Assembly (NCBI GenBank): GCA_035079385.1
Contig: JAVHKY010000029.1
Coordinates: forward strand, 11,408,001-11,472,000
Reading direction: 5' to 3'
Source of the DNA: Aspidiotus rigidus
Lineage: Eukaryota > Arthropoda > Insecta > Hemiptera > Diaspididae
DNA: 64,000 nucleotides
Both the position numbers and the translations under genes were made by a program. The notes beneath the pieces were generated by a model. It did no database searches, was not told the DNA's origin, and saw only the letters and a list, made by a program, of their open reading frames with translations. Shown piece by piece: positions 34,255 through 43,459 of the stretch (positions within the stretch are counted from its first letter, which is position 1; the number at the start of each line of letters is the position of its first letter).

Positions 34255-34970
34255 CCGTCATAACGCCGTCACCGTCATACCGCCGTCACCGTCATACCAC
34301 TGTCACCATCATACCGCCATCACCATCATACCGCTGTCACCATCATACCACCGTCACCATCTTGCCGCCATCACCGTCATACCGCTGTCACCTTCATACC
34401 GCCGTCACCGTCATACTGCCGTCACCGTCATACCGCCGTCACCGTCATACCGCCGTCACCATCATACCACTGTCACCATCATACCGCCATCACCATCATA
34501 CCGCCGTCACCATCATACCGCTGTCACCATCATACCGCCGTCACCATCTTGCCGCCATCACCGTCATACCGCTGTCACCTTCATACCGCCGTCACCGTCA
34601 TACTGCCGTCACCGTCATACCGCCGTCACCGTCATACCGCCGTCACCATCTTGCCGCCGTCACCATCTTGCCGCCGTCACCTTCATACCGCCGTCACCGT
34701 CATACTGCCGTCGCCATCTTGCCACCGTCAACGTCTTGCCGCCGTCACCGTCATACCGCCGTCATCATCATACCGCCGTCACCATCATACCGCTGTCACC
34801 GTCATACCGCCGTCACCATCATACCGCTGTCACCGTCATACCGCCGTCACCATCATACCGCTGTCACCATCATACCGCTGTCACCATCTTGCCGCCGTCA
34901 CCGTCATACCGCCGGCGCCATCATACCGCCGTCATCATCATACCGCCGTCACCGTCATACCACCGTCACG
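34255..34970 (+). repeat. 17-bp minisatellite, ~42 units, open in all three plus frames
   Basis: The unit is CACCGTCATACCGCCGT with variants (CACCATCATACCGCTGT and a CTTGCCGCC form). Because 17 is not a multiple of three, each frame reads the same 17-residue peptide repeat containing AVTVIPPSPSYRRHH. Long open frames therefore occur in three plus frames (34,223-34,981, 34,362-34,976, 34,549-34,995). I see no evidence of a promoter, splice context or protein family, so I call it a satellite and not a gene. Confidence 0.92.
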
Positions 34971-35189
34971 TTGTAAATTAAATTTAATTAAATAAATATA
35001 TTTAAATTTGTTTCAAGAAATTATTTAAATTAATTCATTTAATTTTAATTGGTAAAAATCTATGATAAATTCCAGAAATTTCGGAACATTGTCCATAAAT
35101 AATAGAAAGTTTAATAATTGATATTGTCATCATAATTCTAGATCAAAATCGACTTGTTTCAATATAACCCTGCTAACGAAATTGCTATC

Positions 35190-35830
35190 TCCATTCTTCT
35201 TTTCTGTCACTTCAGGGATGCTTAGATGTAGACTGGTTCTTGCCATCAAATGTGGTCTAAGCAGACTGGTGGTCCGTGAATATCACCCAACTAATGACCA
35301 TTTTCTGGCGTCATTGCCCAAAAATTGATCGATCTGTTTTGTGAAAAGTGGTCTGTTAATATCAATTGAATAATATATAGACTACAACAAACTATTTTGT
35401 ATCGTCTACATTGCCCTGAAATCGACCTATCTTTTTTGTCAGAAGTGGTCTAATTATGGTGGTCTGTTGACACTGATTTAACATTGACTACAAGAGAACA
35501 TTTTATTTCGTCGAGTTTCCTCAGAAATCGAATGTTTTTTGGGTCAAAAACGGTCGAAATATAGTCAATTGCTGAGGAAATATGACTAATGACTGAGGAT
35601 GCACCATTTTATCGTACCTACATCAACTACAAATGGACTAATTTTTTCAGTCAAAAAATTCCGTCCAAGTTGGTCTATGGTAGAGAAGAGCGGAAGTAAA
35701 TCGACCGAAACAGTGGGTCTATTATTGGTCACTCAAAAGAGGGGTCGCTCAGTCTACTTGTGGTCGATATTTACTCAAAATCTACTGAGATAATTGGTCG
35801 ATCTGGTTTATCGGGTCCTTCTTCTAGTGA
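35190..35830 (+). repeat. Degenerate ~115-bp tandem repeat
   Basis: Successive units share GTGGTCTGTTGAC or GTGGTCTGTTAAT, a GACTACAA step and CAGAAATCGA or CTGAAATCGA. About five diverged units. No coding signature. Confidence 0.55.
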
Positions 35831-36398
35831 CTGTGATTCATCAGTATTCTTGTCGTCACTGGTCTATATTTTTTTTTGCTCTTCCAGTCTTTTCTTACTT
35901 TTCAGTTTTCACTCAGTTCGGTTTTTCAATTTGACGATAGATTTTTGCGAATATTTCTATTTTGTATTCTCATTTAAAATACATTCGCGTGCGTCCGGAT
36001 GTGATGTTCGATATCAAACTGCTTACATATCACGCGACAATCATGTTTTCAAGTTTTCTAGTATGTATGAACAAAGAAATCATTTCATCAAGTTCACGTC
36101 TATAAGAAAGGTAATCAGTGTGGAAAGTTCGAACTAGGCAATGCTTTCACAATACAATATGATATTATTATCGTACTCGTGTGGAAGTGACAATATCGCT
36201 ATATATGTAAGAGAGGTCATCCGGATAAGAGCGTGATCATGAAAGCATACACGAGTTTTTCTCTGGCACCATATCCGTATAATGTAAGTCGAACCCCACA
36301 AAACACAAATCGTTCGTTAAATTCTCCACATGCATTCGTAAACACGCTGGGCTCGAACCGCGAAATGATTATTCGGATGTCCCCCTTCTGTGTATCTA

Positions 36399-36415
36399 GA
36401 GAGAGAGAGAGAGAG
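36399..36415 (+). repeat. (GA)n microsatellite
   Basis: A short uninterrupted GA run of about eight units. Confidence 0.85.
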
Positions 36416-36419
36416 CGCC

Positions 36420-37600
36420 GAAACACTCATCATTTCCCGAATTACCCGACATATTAATTTTTCTTCGACGTTTTTCTTTACTTTAGAATGCCGAACATCG
36501 TGAATATATAATGTTATTTGTTTAATGCGAGTCAGTTAGAATTATCAGGCGGAAAGAAATCACGACCCTCGTTTTCTGCTGATTCCTTAATATTTTTTAT
36601 CCCCTCCCCTCTTTTCGTTTCCCAGTTTCGTATGTTAGGTCTACCGAATAATGCGAGAGCCCATATACGTATATAGTCGAGCGGTAACTTTACGTAAGTA
36701 AAAATCTACCCTGCCCAATGTAAACAATTCTGACATCTGTAATGAAATAAAAATCTTCATCCCTTTGTATATATACGTGATGTATGTACATCGGTAGTAC
36801 CTTGTATTCGCGGGCGCGTTGCCGTCGACACGGACACATACTGTAATAATAAAAGTGTTGGATGCAAATTAAATGCTTTCGTCGGATTACGCGCGAAATT
36901 TTACAGACTATTTCAAACTCATTTGGACGATTAACTTCCACAGCTTATAAAGAACGCCGTCTTTTTTTGTATAGACGCGTCGTATAATAATAACGCGACA
37001 TAAAAAAGAAAATCTCCACGTACGACGAAGAAAGAAAAGAAAAAATCAGCCTTTGATTTCTGCAAACAAAGGTTAACTGCGGGTGTTCTGCAGGACAGCG
37101 TTGAATGGCTTTCATTACTTTCGACGCTCTTATTTTTTGAACGTTTAGTGAAATTATTAATTCGGCTCAATTGAGCTTCTACGCCACACCCCTGCGCCGT
37201 GTCCTCTAATTATTTATCTCGTTTCATTCGCGCGATGTTCATTGCGACGTATTCAAAAGGGTGACTAATAAACATTTTTCAAAAAATCAAAAATTTTTAT
37301 TACGCTGATACGAACCGAAGTTGAATACTCCGTTGTGAATCAAAAAGTCAGTAACACGACGTAATGTCCTATCATTCTCGCAAATCGATAATTCCGTTCA
37401 TATTCACGAATATTAGATTTATTGTTATTTCATTTACCCTCCCATCGCAAAGAGAAGGAGGGTCGAAAAAACTTTGTATGCAAAATCACTTACATGCATA
37501 TTTGCGAAGCGGATCCGTTTCGCTTATGAATTAAGAATTGTATTTTCAGCGGATCATAATCCCTGTTGCTGTTTATTTTCGTCCGCAGTGATTATGATTT
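36420..37600. other. Intergenic DNA, nothing recognised
   Basis: Mixed composition with no frame or RNA that I can support. Confidence 0.4.
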
Positions 37601-37629
37601 ACCTGTATTACAAATCGCACTCGCCTACC

Positions 37630-38060
37630 TTGAGGATCGGGAGCGGGACTTGAAAAAATTTAGACCTTCGAGCTACATATGTCGGAAGGAATCTACGGCT
37701 TTTAGATGTGCAGCAGACCATAGAGAGCAATTTCGTCAAGTCCACCACCTCTTATTTATAGCTCGAAAGTCGGTAGTTGTAATTTTTATACTGGGCAATG
37801 GTCTCCACTCCTTATCGCCGGCTACAACCAGACCTGAAGAGAGTGCCATTTTGACATGTATATGTCTTTGGGCTGGACGTGACGCGTTTCGACGCTTTAT
37901 CATGTCATCAAGGGACATGGAAAAATTTTGACCCTTAGTCTTCATTATACTAGATCTATACTAACTAGCCTGCTTAGCAAGTTTACCCTTCATCATACTA
38001 GGCCTAATATACAGAGGCTTATACTAACTAGCCCTAATATATAGTATATTAGACTACTTT
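37630..38060 (+). repeat. Single minisatellite unit and partial 71-bp family array
   Basis: GGGACTTGAAAAAATTTAGA followed by CCTTCGAGCTACATATG at 37,645-37,682 is one unit of the ~48-bp minisatellite. From 37,927, CTTCATTATACTAGATCTAT and CATACTAGGCCTAATATAC belong to the 71-bp family of 6.3-6.8 kb. The same two families are also neighbours at 6.8 kb. Confidence 0.65.
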
Positions 38061-38254
38061 AGGATCATGAGAAAAAACTTTAAGGCGTCAAAGAAACTAT
38101 CAGTGAAATAGGTGTACTCACAAGAGCTCAAATAAGCCAATTCTGTTGATTGGTTCTTTGACGCTCAATGGTTTCTTTATGCAATAGGTCACGAAAGTAT
38201 TCATAAGAATGCCTATACACAAAACCAACGCTCCAACTGCGCTCCAAGCACGCG

Positions 38255-38480
38255 CAAGCTTAAAGATGCTCGAAGCTGTCCTCCTTTTAATTTCACAGCG
38301 AGTGTAAAGAACAAGCCCGTGTCAGCGCTGAGGCCTGCTGCTAGTCTAAATACGTAAAGCAGAAAGTTTGTCTATGTGTTTAACCTATTGACTTGAAATT
38401 TTTTTCAGATATTTGTGTTGCTCAGGAGCAACTTGTAACCATAAATGAAAATTTTATACCGGTAGTTCAAATGCACAAAA
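38255..38480 (+). repeat. Interspersed repeat, second copy
   Basis: Plus-strand order is GCCCGTGTCAGCGCTGAGG, GAAAGTTTGTCTA, AACCTATTGACTTGAAATT, TTGTGTTGCTCAGGAGC and ATGAAAATTTTATA, matching the minus strand of 19,481-19,735. Confidence 0.7.
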
Positions 38481-38692
38481 TTTGTATCTCGATTTCATCT
38501 TTTATTTGCGCCAAATACAAAGTTTCTACATCTTCTCAGAGCCGAAATATGGAGCAAAATGTCCCAAAAATAGATCAATTTGCCAAGATTTCCCGAATAA
38601 AAACCTGAAAAATTCGCCCATTTTCGAGATTCAAATGGTTATTTGTGTATTATTTTAACTATTAAAAGCTTTTTCGTGAGAAAATTACAATT

Positions 38693-38851
38693 AAAGAAAA
38701 CTTTATTTCGGCTTATTTATTCTCACAAGTTAACACGTGTATTCGAAAACCTGATGAAGAACGAAGACGTTCGAAACGCGTCGTTTTTTTGTACACGATG
38801 TGTACCTGTGTTGACTTGTGAGAATAAATAAGCCGAAATAAAGTTTTCTTT
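38693..38851. repeat. 44-bp inverted repeat enclosing the hammerhead
   Basis: The left arm at 38,693-38,736 (AAAGAAAACTTTATTTCGGC then TTATTTATTCTCACAAGTTA) is repeated inverted at about 38,808-38,851 with essentially one mismatch. The ribozyme occupies the tip, so a transcript would fold into a long rod with the hammerhead at its end. Confidence 0.9.
38737..38796 (+). ncRNA. Hammerhead ribozyme motif (type I, minimal stem III)
   Basis: A self-cleaving RNA fold can be read directly. Core CTGATGA (38751-38757); stem II GAACG (38759-38763), loop AAGA, CGTTC (38768-38772); core GAAAC (38773-38777); a CGCG self-complementary stem III; cleavage triplet GTC (38780-38782). Stem I is AAAAC/GTTTT (38746-38750 with 38783-38787), an internal loop TTCG/TTTG, then GTGTA/TACAC (38737-38741 with 38792-38796). 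All invariant core bases are present. Hammerheads with such a short stem III are known from Penelope-like elements and retrozymes, where they cleave as dimers. Penelope-like fragments occur elsewhere in the window. Activity is inferred. Confidence 0.85.
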
Positions 38852-39119
38852 GTATTATTTTAGGAATCAGCGTTAAATTTCACTTTCAAATCAAGTATAT
38901 GGAAGTTTGAACAATTTTTAATTCTGGCAGATTGGTCAGTCAAATTTTGGTCGATAATTCGGCTCACAAAAGTAGTAGACAGTTAATTAGGAGCGCACCT
39001 TCAAGATGAAATTGAAATACAAATTGGCATACATTTAATCGAACGCCTCAAAAAACGAAATTGCCCGCCTATCGATAACACGCCGAGGAAACAAAATTGA
39101 CACACCTAAGAAATGTATT

Positions 39120-39335
39120 ACACGGATAAAAACGAAGTAGGTAGTGCACACATCCTCATATAAGTTGTGCACTCAAGATCCAAAACACTAGAAATCCTAT
39201 GAAACCGACGAATACACCAAGTAAGTAGTGCACACATCTTGATACAAGTTGTGAACACAAAATCAAAACACTCAAAATCCATTGAAGAGGACAAGTACAC
39301 CACCATGTAAGTAGTGCACACATTCCCATATAGTG
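39120..39335 (+). repeat. Tandem repeat, ~85-bp period, 2.5 units
   Basis: AAGTAAGTAGTGCACACAT starts near 39,137 (one variant), 39,220 and 39,308, each followed by a CATATAAGTTGTGCAC or related step. Confidence 0.75.
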
Positions 39336-39740
39336 CACACTTAAGAATGTGCAGAACAATGTGCGATTTACATTTAATTCATTCAACTATTATGTATATC
39401 AAGTAAGTAAACCTGATACAGGAAGAAGAAACAGGAAAGAAGACAATGGAATGCTTTGGTTACTGACAAGTCAGCACAAGCCTCAAGGCAGCATTTCAAG
39501 TGGATTTTTTTTTTTTTACCATCACCATAATATATTTCATAAAGATATCACAATATTGATACATATCAATGCAGTCAACAAATATAAGTTTTCAAATAAT
39601 TTACAACGGCTAAGCCCAACCGCTTCTTGGATAAATCTGAGTTCAAGACTACATGGTACCTGCCTTCATAATAACGAACGCCGAGAAGAGTCGAAATTAA
39701 CATCCACCTACCACTTGACATGTGCAGTGTGAAAGGCTTC

Positions 39741-40124
39741 CTAAAAATCGAAAGGAAGCTCCAAATGGGCCTGAAGATTAGACTCCATCAAGAACCTTGA
39801 TTGCCAAAAAGGGACTGCGAAATGGAAGAGTGGAATTGGCAAATCACGGGAAGGATCAGAAGTGCGAATATCGTCAAAACGGCGAACTCTTGAATACAAG
39901 TCAATAATGAAAAGTCCGCGGCTATTGCACTGATCCATATAACTACCGCGCATCCCCTTGGCATCATACTTCTGCCGAATCATCTTATTTTGACGACGAA
40001 CCTCAGTATTTGACCAATCAGTGAAGATCCCACGACAATGCTCGAAATCCAATGCATTAACCAACTGACTCGACTGACTCCTCTGGGGTGGAACAACTGG
40101 GAAAACACCTCCATCAACAGTCAT
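39741..40124 (-). CDS. Unrecognised 127-codon open reading frame
   Basis: An ATG-started minus-strand frame from 40,124 to the stop at 39,741. The protein is mixed in composition, with a short basic and Gln-rich part (RRQNKMIRQKYDAKGMRG), a hydrophobic stretch (LFIIDLYSRV) and a proline-containing PIPLFHFAVPFW segment. It is neither repeat-derived nor strongly biased, unlike most frames here. I recognise no family. A tract ACTCCCTATATACATAAG lies upstream but I cannot claim a promoter. It could be a lineage-specific gene, one exon, an element fragment or chance. Confidence 0.25.
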   Translation of the reverse strand: MTVDGGVFPVVPPQRSQSSQLVNALDFEHCRGIFTDWSNTEVRRQNKMIRQKYDAKGMRGSYMDQCNSRGLFIIDLYSRVRRFDDIRTSDPSRDLPIPLFHFAVPFWQSRFLMESNLQAHLELPFDF

Positions 40125-40439
40125 ACCTCACTTATGTATATAGGGAGTTTGAGGTTCATTATGGGGAGGCAGTCTCTACTGTCCAGCCCATCCTGGCTGG
40201 AGTTGAAATACGGGTCGTGTGCCAGTCCTGGCGTGCATTTATGGCGTTCGTCATGGTTTTAACGTCGTATCAGTTTTTTTCCATGGCGGGAGGGGAACTG
40301 GCGGTCAATATAATTTTATGAGGCGTGCACTTAAATATTTCCCATACAAATTTTGTATATTTAGGGTTTACGTCTAACATTTTGTGTTTTTGCGCTACAA
40401 TAAATTTAGTCCAAATCCCTATTTAACTCTTAACATCTT

Positions 40440-40775
40440 TTTGTTTTCCATGTCTCCCTCCTATCATATATATATAGCACGAGAGGTGAATGGGACTTGA
40501 AAAAATTTCCACTCTCGAGCTATATATGATAGGAGACTTGAAAAAATTCATCTTCCAAGCTATATATACGATAGGAGTCAACATTTTTTCAAGTTTTTTA
40601 CCGGACGGCGCACGGCAAATTACTCAAAAAAAACACATAGAACAAGTTCCCTGTTAAAATTTCGACTCTCGAGCTACTTACCTCATGCGTACATCCATAA
40701 GATTAGCCTTTTCCCACGGAACATTGAAGCTTGCGGGTTCCCCGCTGCCACTGCATAGTTTGCAATGGCATCTAC
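40440..40775 (+). mobile_element. Helitron-like element, 3' part with terminal hairpin
   Basis: Starts with three minisatellite units in forward orientation (GGGACTTGAAAAAATTTC), then a CCGGACGGCGCACGGC module and AGAACAAGTTCCCTGTTAAA, and ends with GCGGGTTCCCCGCT, hairpin CCACTGCA-TAGTT-TGCAATGG (one mismatch) and ATCTAC at 40,771. The terminus is a mutated version of those at 42,799 and 49,945. A 5'-type motif CCGCTATCCCTTTTGTTGGG starts at 40,789, so another copy abuts head to tail. Confidence 0.6.
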
Positions 40776-40869
40776 ATTTTTTCTTTCTCCGCTATCCCTT
40801 TTGTTGGGGATACTTTCAGGAAATTAAAGAAGTTGAGTCTAAATTTTTCTCGAATCTCGAGCTACATAT

Positions 40870-42000
40870 GATAGCTCAAGAGTTAAAATTTTTCCAAGTT
40901 CCTTTCATATCCTATATCTCGATAGTCAGAATTTTTCCAAGTCCCCTCCTATCATAATTGTACGGCTCGAGAGTGGAAATTTTTTCAAGTCGCCCCCCCC
41001 CCTATCATATGTAGATCGAGAGTGGAAATTTTTCCAAGTCCCCCTCCTATCATATATAAGTAGCTCGAGAGTTGACATTTTTCCAAATCCCCCTCCTATC
41101 ATACATGGCTCGAGAGTCGAAACTTTTTTCAAGTCCCCCTCCTATCATGTATAGCTCAAGAGTCGAAATTTTTCCAAGTTCCTCTCCTATCATGTATAAG
41201 TAGTTCGAGAGTTTAAATTTTTCCAATTCCCCCTCCTATCATACATGGCTCGAGAGTCGAAATTTTTCCAAGTCTCCCCCACCCCGCCCTATCATATGTA
41301 GATCGAGAGTGGAAATTTTTCCAAGTCCCCCTCCTATCATATATAAGTAGCTCGAGAGTTGACATTTTTCCAAATCCCCTCCTATCATACATGGCTCGAG
41401 AGTCGAAATTTTTTCCCAAATCCCCCTCCTATCATGTATAGCTCGAGAGTGGAAATTTTTCCATGTCCCCCTCCTATCATATATAAGTAGCTCGAGAGTT
41501 GAAATTTTTCCAATTCCCCCTCCTATCATACATGGCTCGAGAGTCGAAATTTTTTCCAAGTCCCCCTCCTATCATGTATAGCTCGAGAGTCGAAATTTTT
41601 CCAAGTCCCCCCCCCCCTCCCCCGCCCTATTATATGTAGCTCGAGAGTCGAAATATTTCCAAGTCTCCCCCGCCCCGTCCTATCATATGTAGCTCGAGAG
41701 TGGAAATTTTTCCATGTCCCCCTCCTATCATATATAAGTAGCTCGAGAGTTGAAATTTTTCCAATTCCCCCTCCTATCATACATGGCTCGAGAGTCGAAA
41801 TTTTTTCCAAGTCCCCTCCTATCATGTATAGCTCGAGAGTCGAAATTTTTCCAAGTCCCCCCCCCCTCCCCCGCCCTATTATATGTAGCTCGAGAGTCGA
41901 AATATTTCCAAGCACCCCCCTCCTCCCCCCGCCCTATCATATGTAGCTCGAGATTTTCCAAGTCCCCTCCTATCATATGTAGCTCGAGAGTCGAAATTTA
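40870..42000 (-). repeat. ~48-bp minisatellite, about 22 units
   Basis: Units read TTTTTCCAAGTCCCCCTCCT, ATCATATATAAGTAGCTCGA and GAGTCGAAA. Most units have the CTCGAGAG core. Higher-order copies are visible (41,040-41,260 resembles 41,330-41,540 and 41,720-41,870). Orientation is opposite to the arrays at 46-50 kb. The long minus-strand frames here are by-products of the repeat. Confidence 0.93.
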
Positions 42001-42117
42001 TCCAATTTTTTGCTGGACGGCGTACGGCGCACAGAAAATTTCTCAAACAGCCCCCCATAAAACGGATTCCCTGCTAAAATGTCGACCCTCCAGCTATACA
42101 CGATAGGAAGGACCTAC

Positions 42118-42799
42118 AAGCCCGCTATCCCTTTTATAGTTGGGGGTACTTAAAGTAAATTTTAGTCCGCGAGCGTGGGCGCAAGCGAGGTTGATGACGT
42201 CACAAGGTTGATAACGTAACGGAGAGGAGAGGGGGACTTGAAAAAATGTCGACCCTCTAGCCATACATGATAGGAAGGGGACTTGAAAAAATTTCGATCT
42301 CCGTAGGAGACGGAAAATTCATCCTCCAAGCCATATGCAATAGGAGTCAAAGGTTTTCCAAGTTTTTCGCCAGACGACACACGGCGCGCTCGCGCTCGCG
42401 GACGATGACGTCACGGAGAAGGGGCTTGGAAAAATTTCGTCTTCCGAGCTATATACGACAGGAGGTGGCCTTTGAAAAATTTTAACCTTTCAGCCATATA
42501 TTTTTTTCAAGTACCCCTCCTATCATATTCCAAGTTTTTGTACGGCGTATGGCGCGCGGCAAACTTCTCAGAAAACCCCCCATAAAGCAGGTTTGCTCTT
42601 AAAATCTACACTGTTGAACTATATGACAGGAGGGGAACTTAGAAAGACGACGGCTTCCTTGAAATTGCAACGCGTTCAAGTTGTCATGTCATCATTTTCG
42701 GAACTTAGAAAAACTTCAGGCTCCAAGATTTGTATAATAGGAGGGGGACTCGGGTCAGCGGGTTCCCTGCTGCCGTTGCAGTCCTGCAATGGTATCTAA
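42118..42799 (+). mobile_element. Helitron-like nonautonomous element (~680 bp)
   Basis: The 5' module is CCCGCTATCCCTTTTATAGT, GGGGGTAC, CCGCGAGCGTGGGCG, GGTTGATGACGTCAC; then forward minisatellite units, a GGCGTATGGCGCGCGGC module, and a 3' end AGCGGGTTCCCTGCT (42,757-42,771), hairpin CCGTTGCAG-TC-CTGCAATGG (42,773-42,792) and CTAA (42,796-42,799) followed by T. A subterminal hairpin shortly before CTRR with a T beyond is the Helitron 3' signature. Confidence 0.7.
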
Positions 42800-43071
42800 T
42801 TTTTTGTCAGTAGATTCGCCGTCTGATGATGGAAAGCTCTTTTCTTCTCGAAACCGGTAGCAATATTAAATCTTGTTCGTCTGTACATTCTCCTTTTTTT
42901 CTTTCTTAATCGAATGGCTCGTACAATCGAAGACTCCACACAACTTAATAGAACAGAAGAAATGAGTGAAGTGGTTCGGCGCTGTGGCTTGTAATCGTCC
43001 GATTAAGAAGTTCACAATCAGGGGAACTGGATCACTAAAAAGTCTCATGAAGCTCCGATTCTGTTGATTGA

Positions 43072-43459
43072 TTACACTACTGAACAGCTATCCTGTTACA
43101 AAGATTCTATTACGTGATTCTAAGTTACTTTTCAACGCTGAACACGAGTCCGTTGTCCGTTTTTTGCTAGCACGTCACAATTTTTAGTAATCACGATAAA
43201 TATTCACGTAATCATAACAAATATTCTCATCTACTTGCCGCGCGTTGTCGCGGAACGTAACAAACGTCTTCGATAGCGATGCTGCTATCGTCGATGTGTT
43301 TCGCGACGACGCGCGGCAAGTAAACGAGAACTTTGATCGTAATTACTAAAAATTGTGACGTGCTAGCAAAAAACGGACAATGGATTCGTGTTCAGCGTTG
43401 AAAAGTATCTAAGAATCATGTAATAGAACTTTTGTAACAGGATAGCTGTTCAGTAGTGT
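43072..43459. mobile_element. Near-complete palindrome (MITE-like fold-back), copy 1
   Basis: The arms 43,072-43,197 and 43,336-43,459 are inverted complements: ACACTACTGAACAGCTATCC against its complement, and GCTAGCACGTCACAATTTTT against AAAAATTGTGACGTGCTAGC. The centre also folds: CTTGCCGCGCGTTGTCGCG against CGCGACGACGCGCGGCAAG, with CGATAGC-GATGCT-GCTATCG at 43,271-43,290. No coding capacity. A related copy is at 60,787-61,132. Confidence 0.88.

Noticed and set aside
34223..34995. Three overlapping plus-strand frames of 148-252 codons
   Set aside because: All three are translations of one 17-bp tandem repeat; frame-independent openness shows a repeat artefact, not a protein family.
36345..36365. 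tRNA-like T-loop on the minus strand (GGTTCGAGCCC)
   Set aside because: The T-stem does not pair and no acceptor or anticodon arm can be found; no tRNA gene is supported anywhere in the window.
39120..39335. Evenly spaced repeats as CRISPR-like array
   Set aside because: Only 2.5 units with homologous spacers in a eukaryotic context; it is a plain tandem repeat.
41213..41976. Minus-strand frames of 68-129 codons rich in Ser, Thr, Leu, Glu and Gly
   Set aside because: They are translations of the ~48-bp minisatellite; 48 is a multiple of three, so the frame stays open by periodicity.
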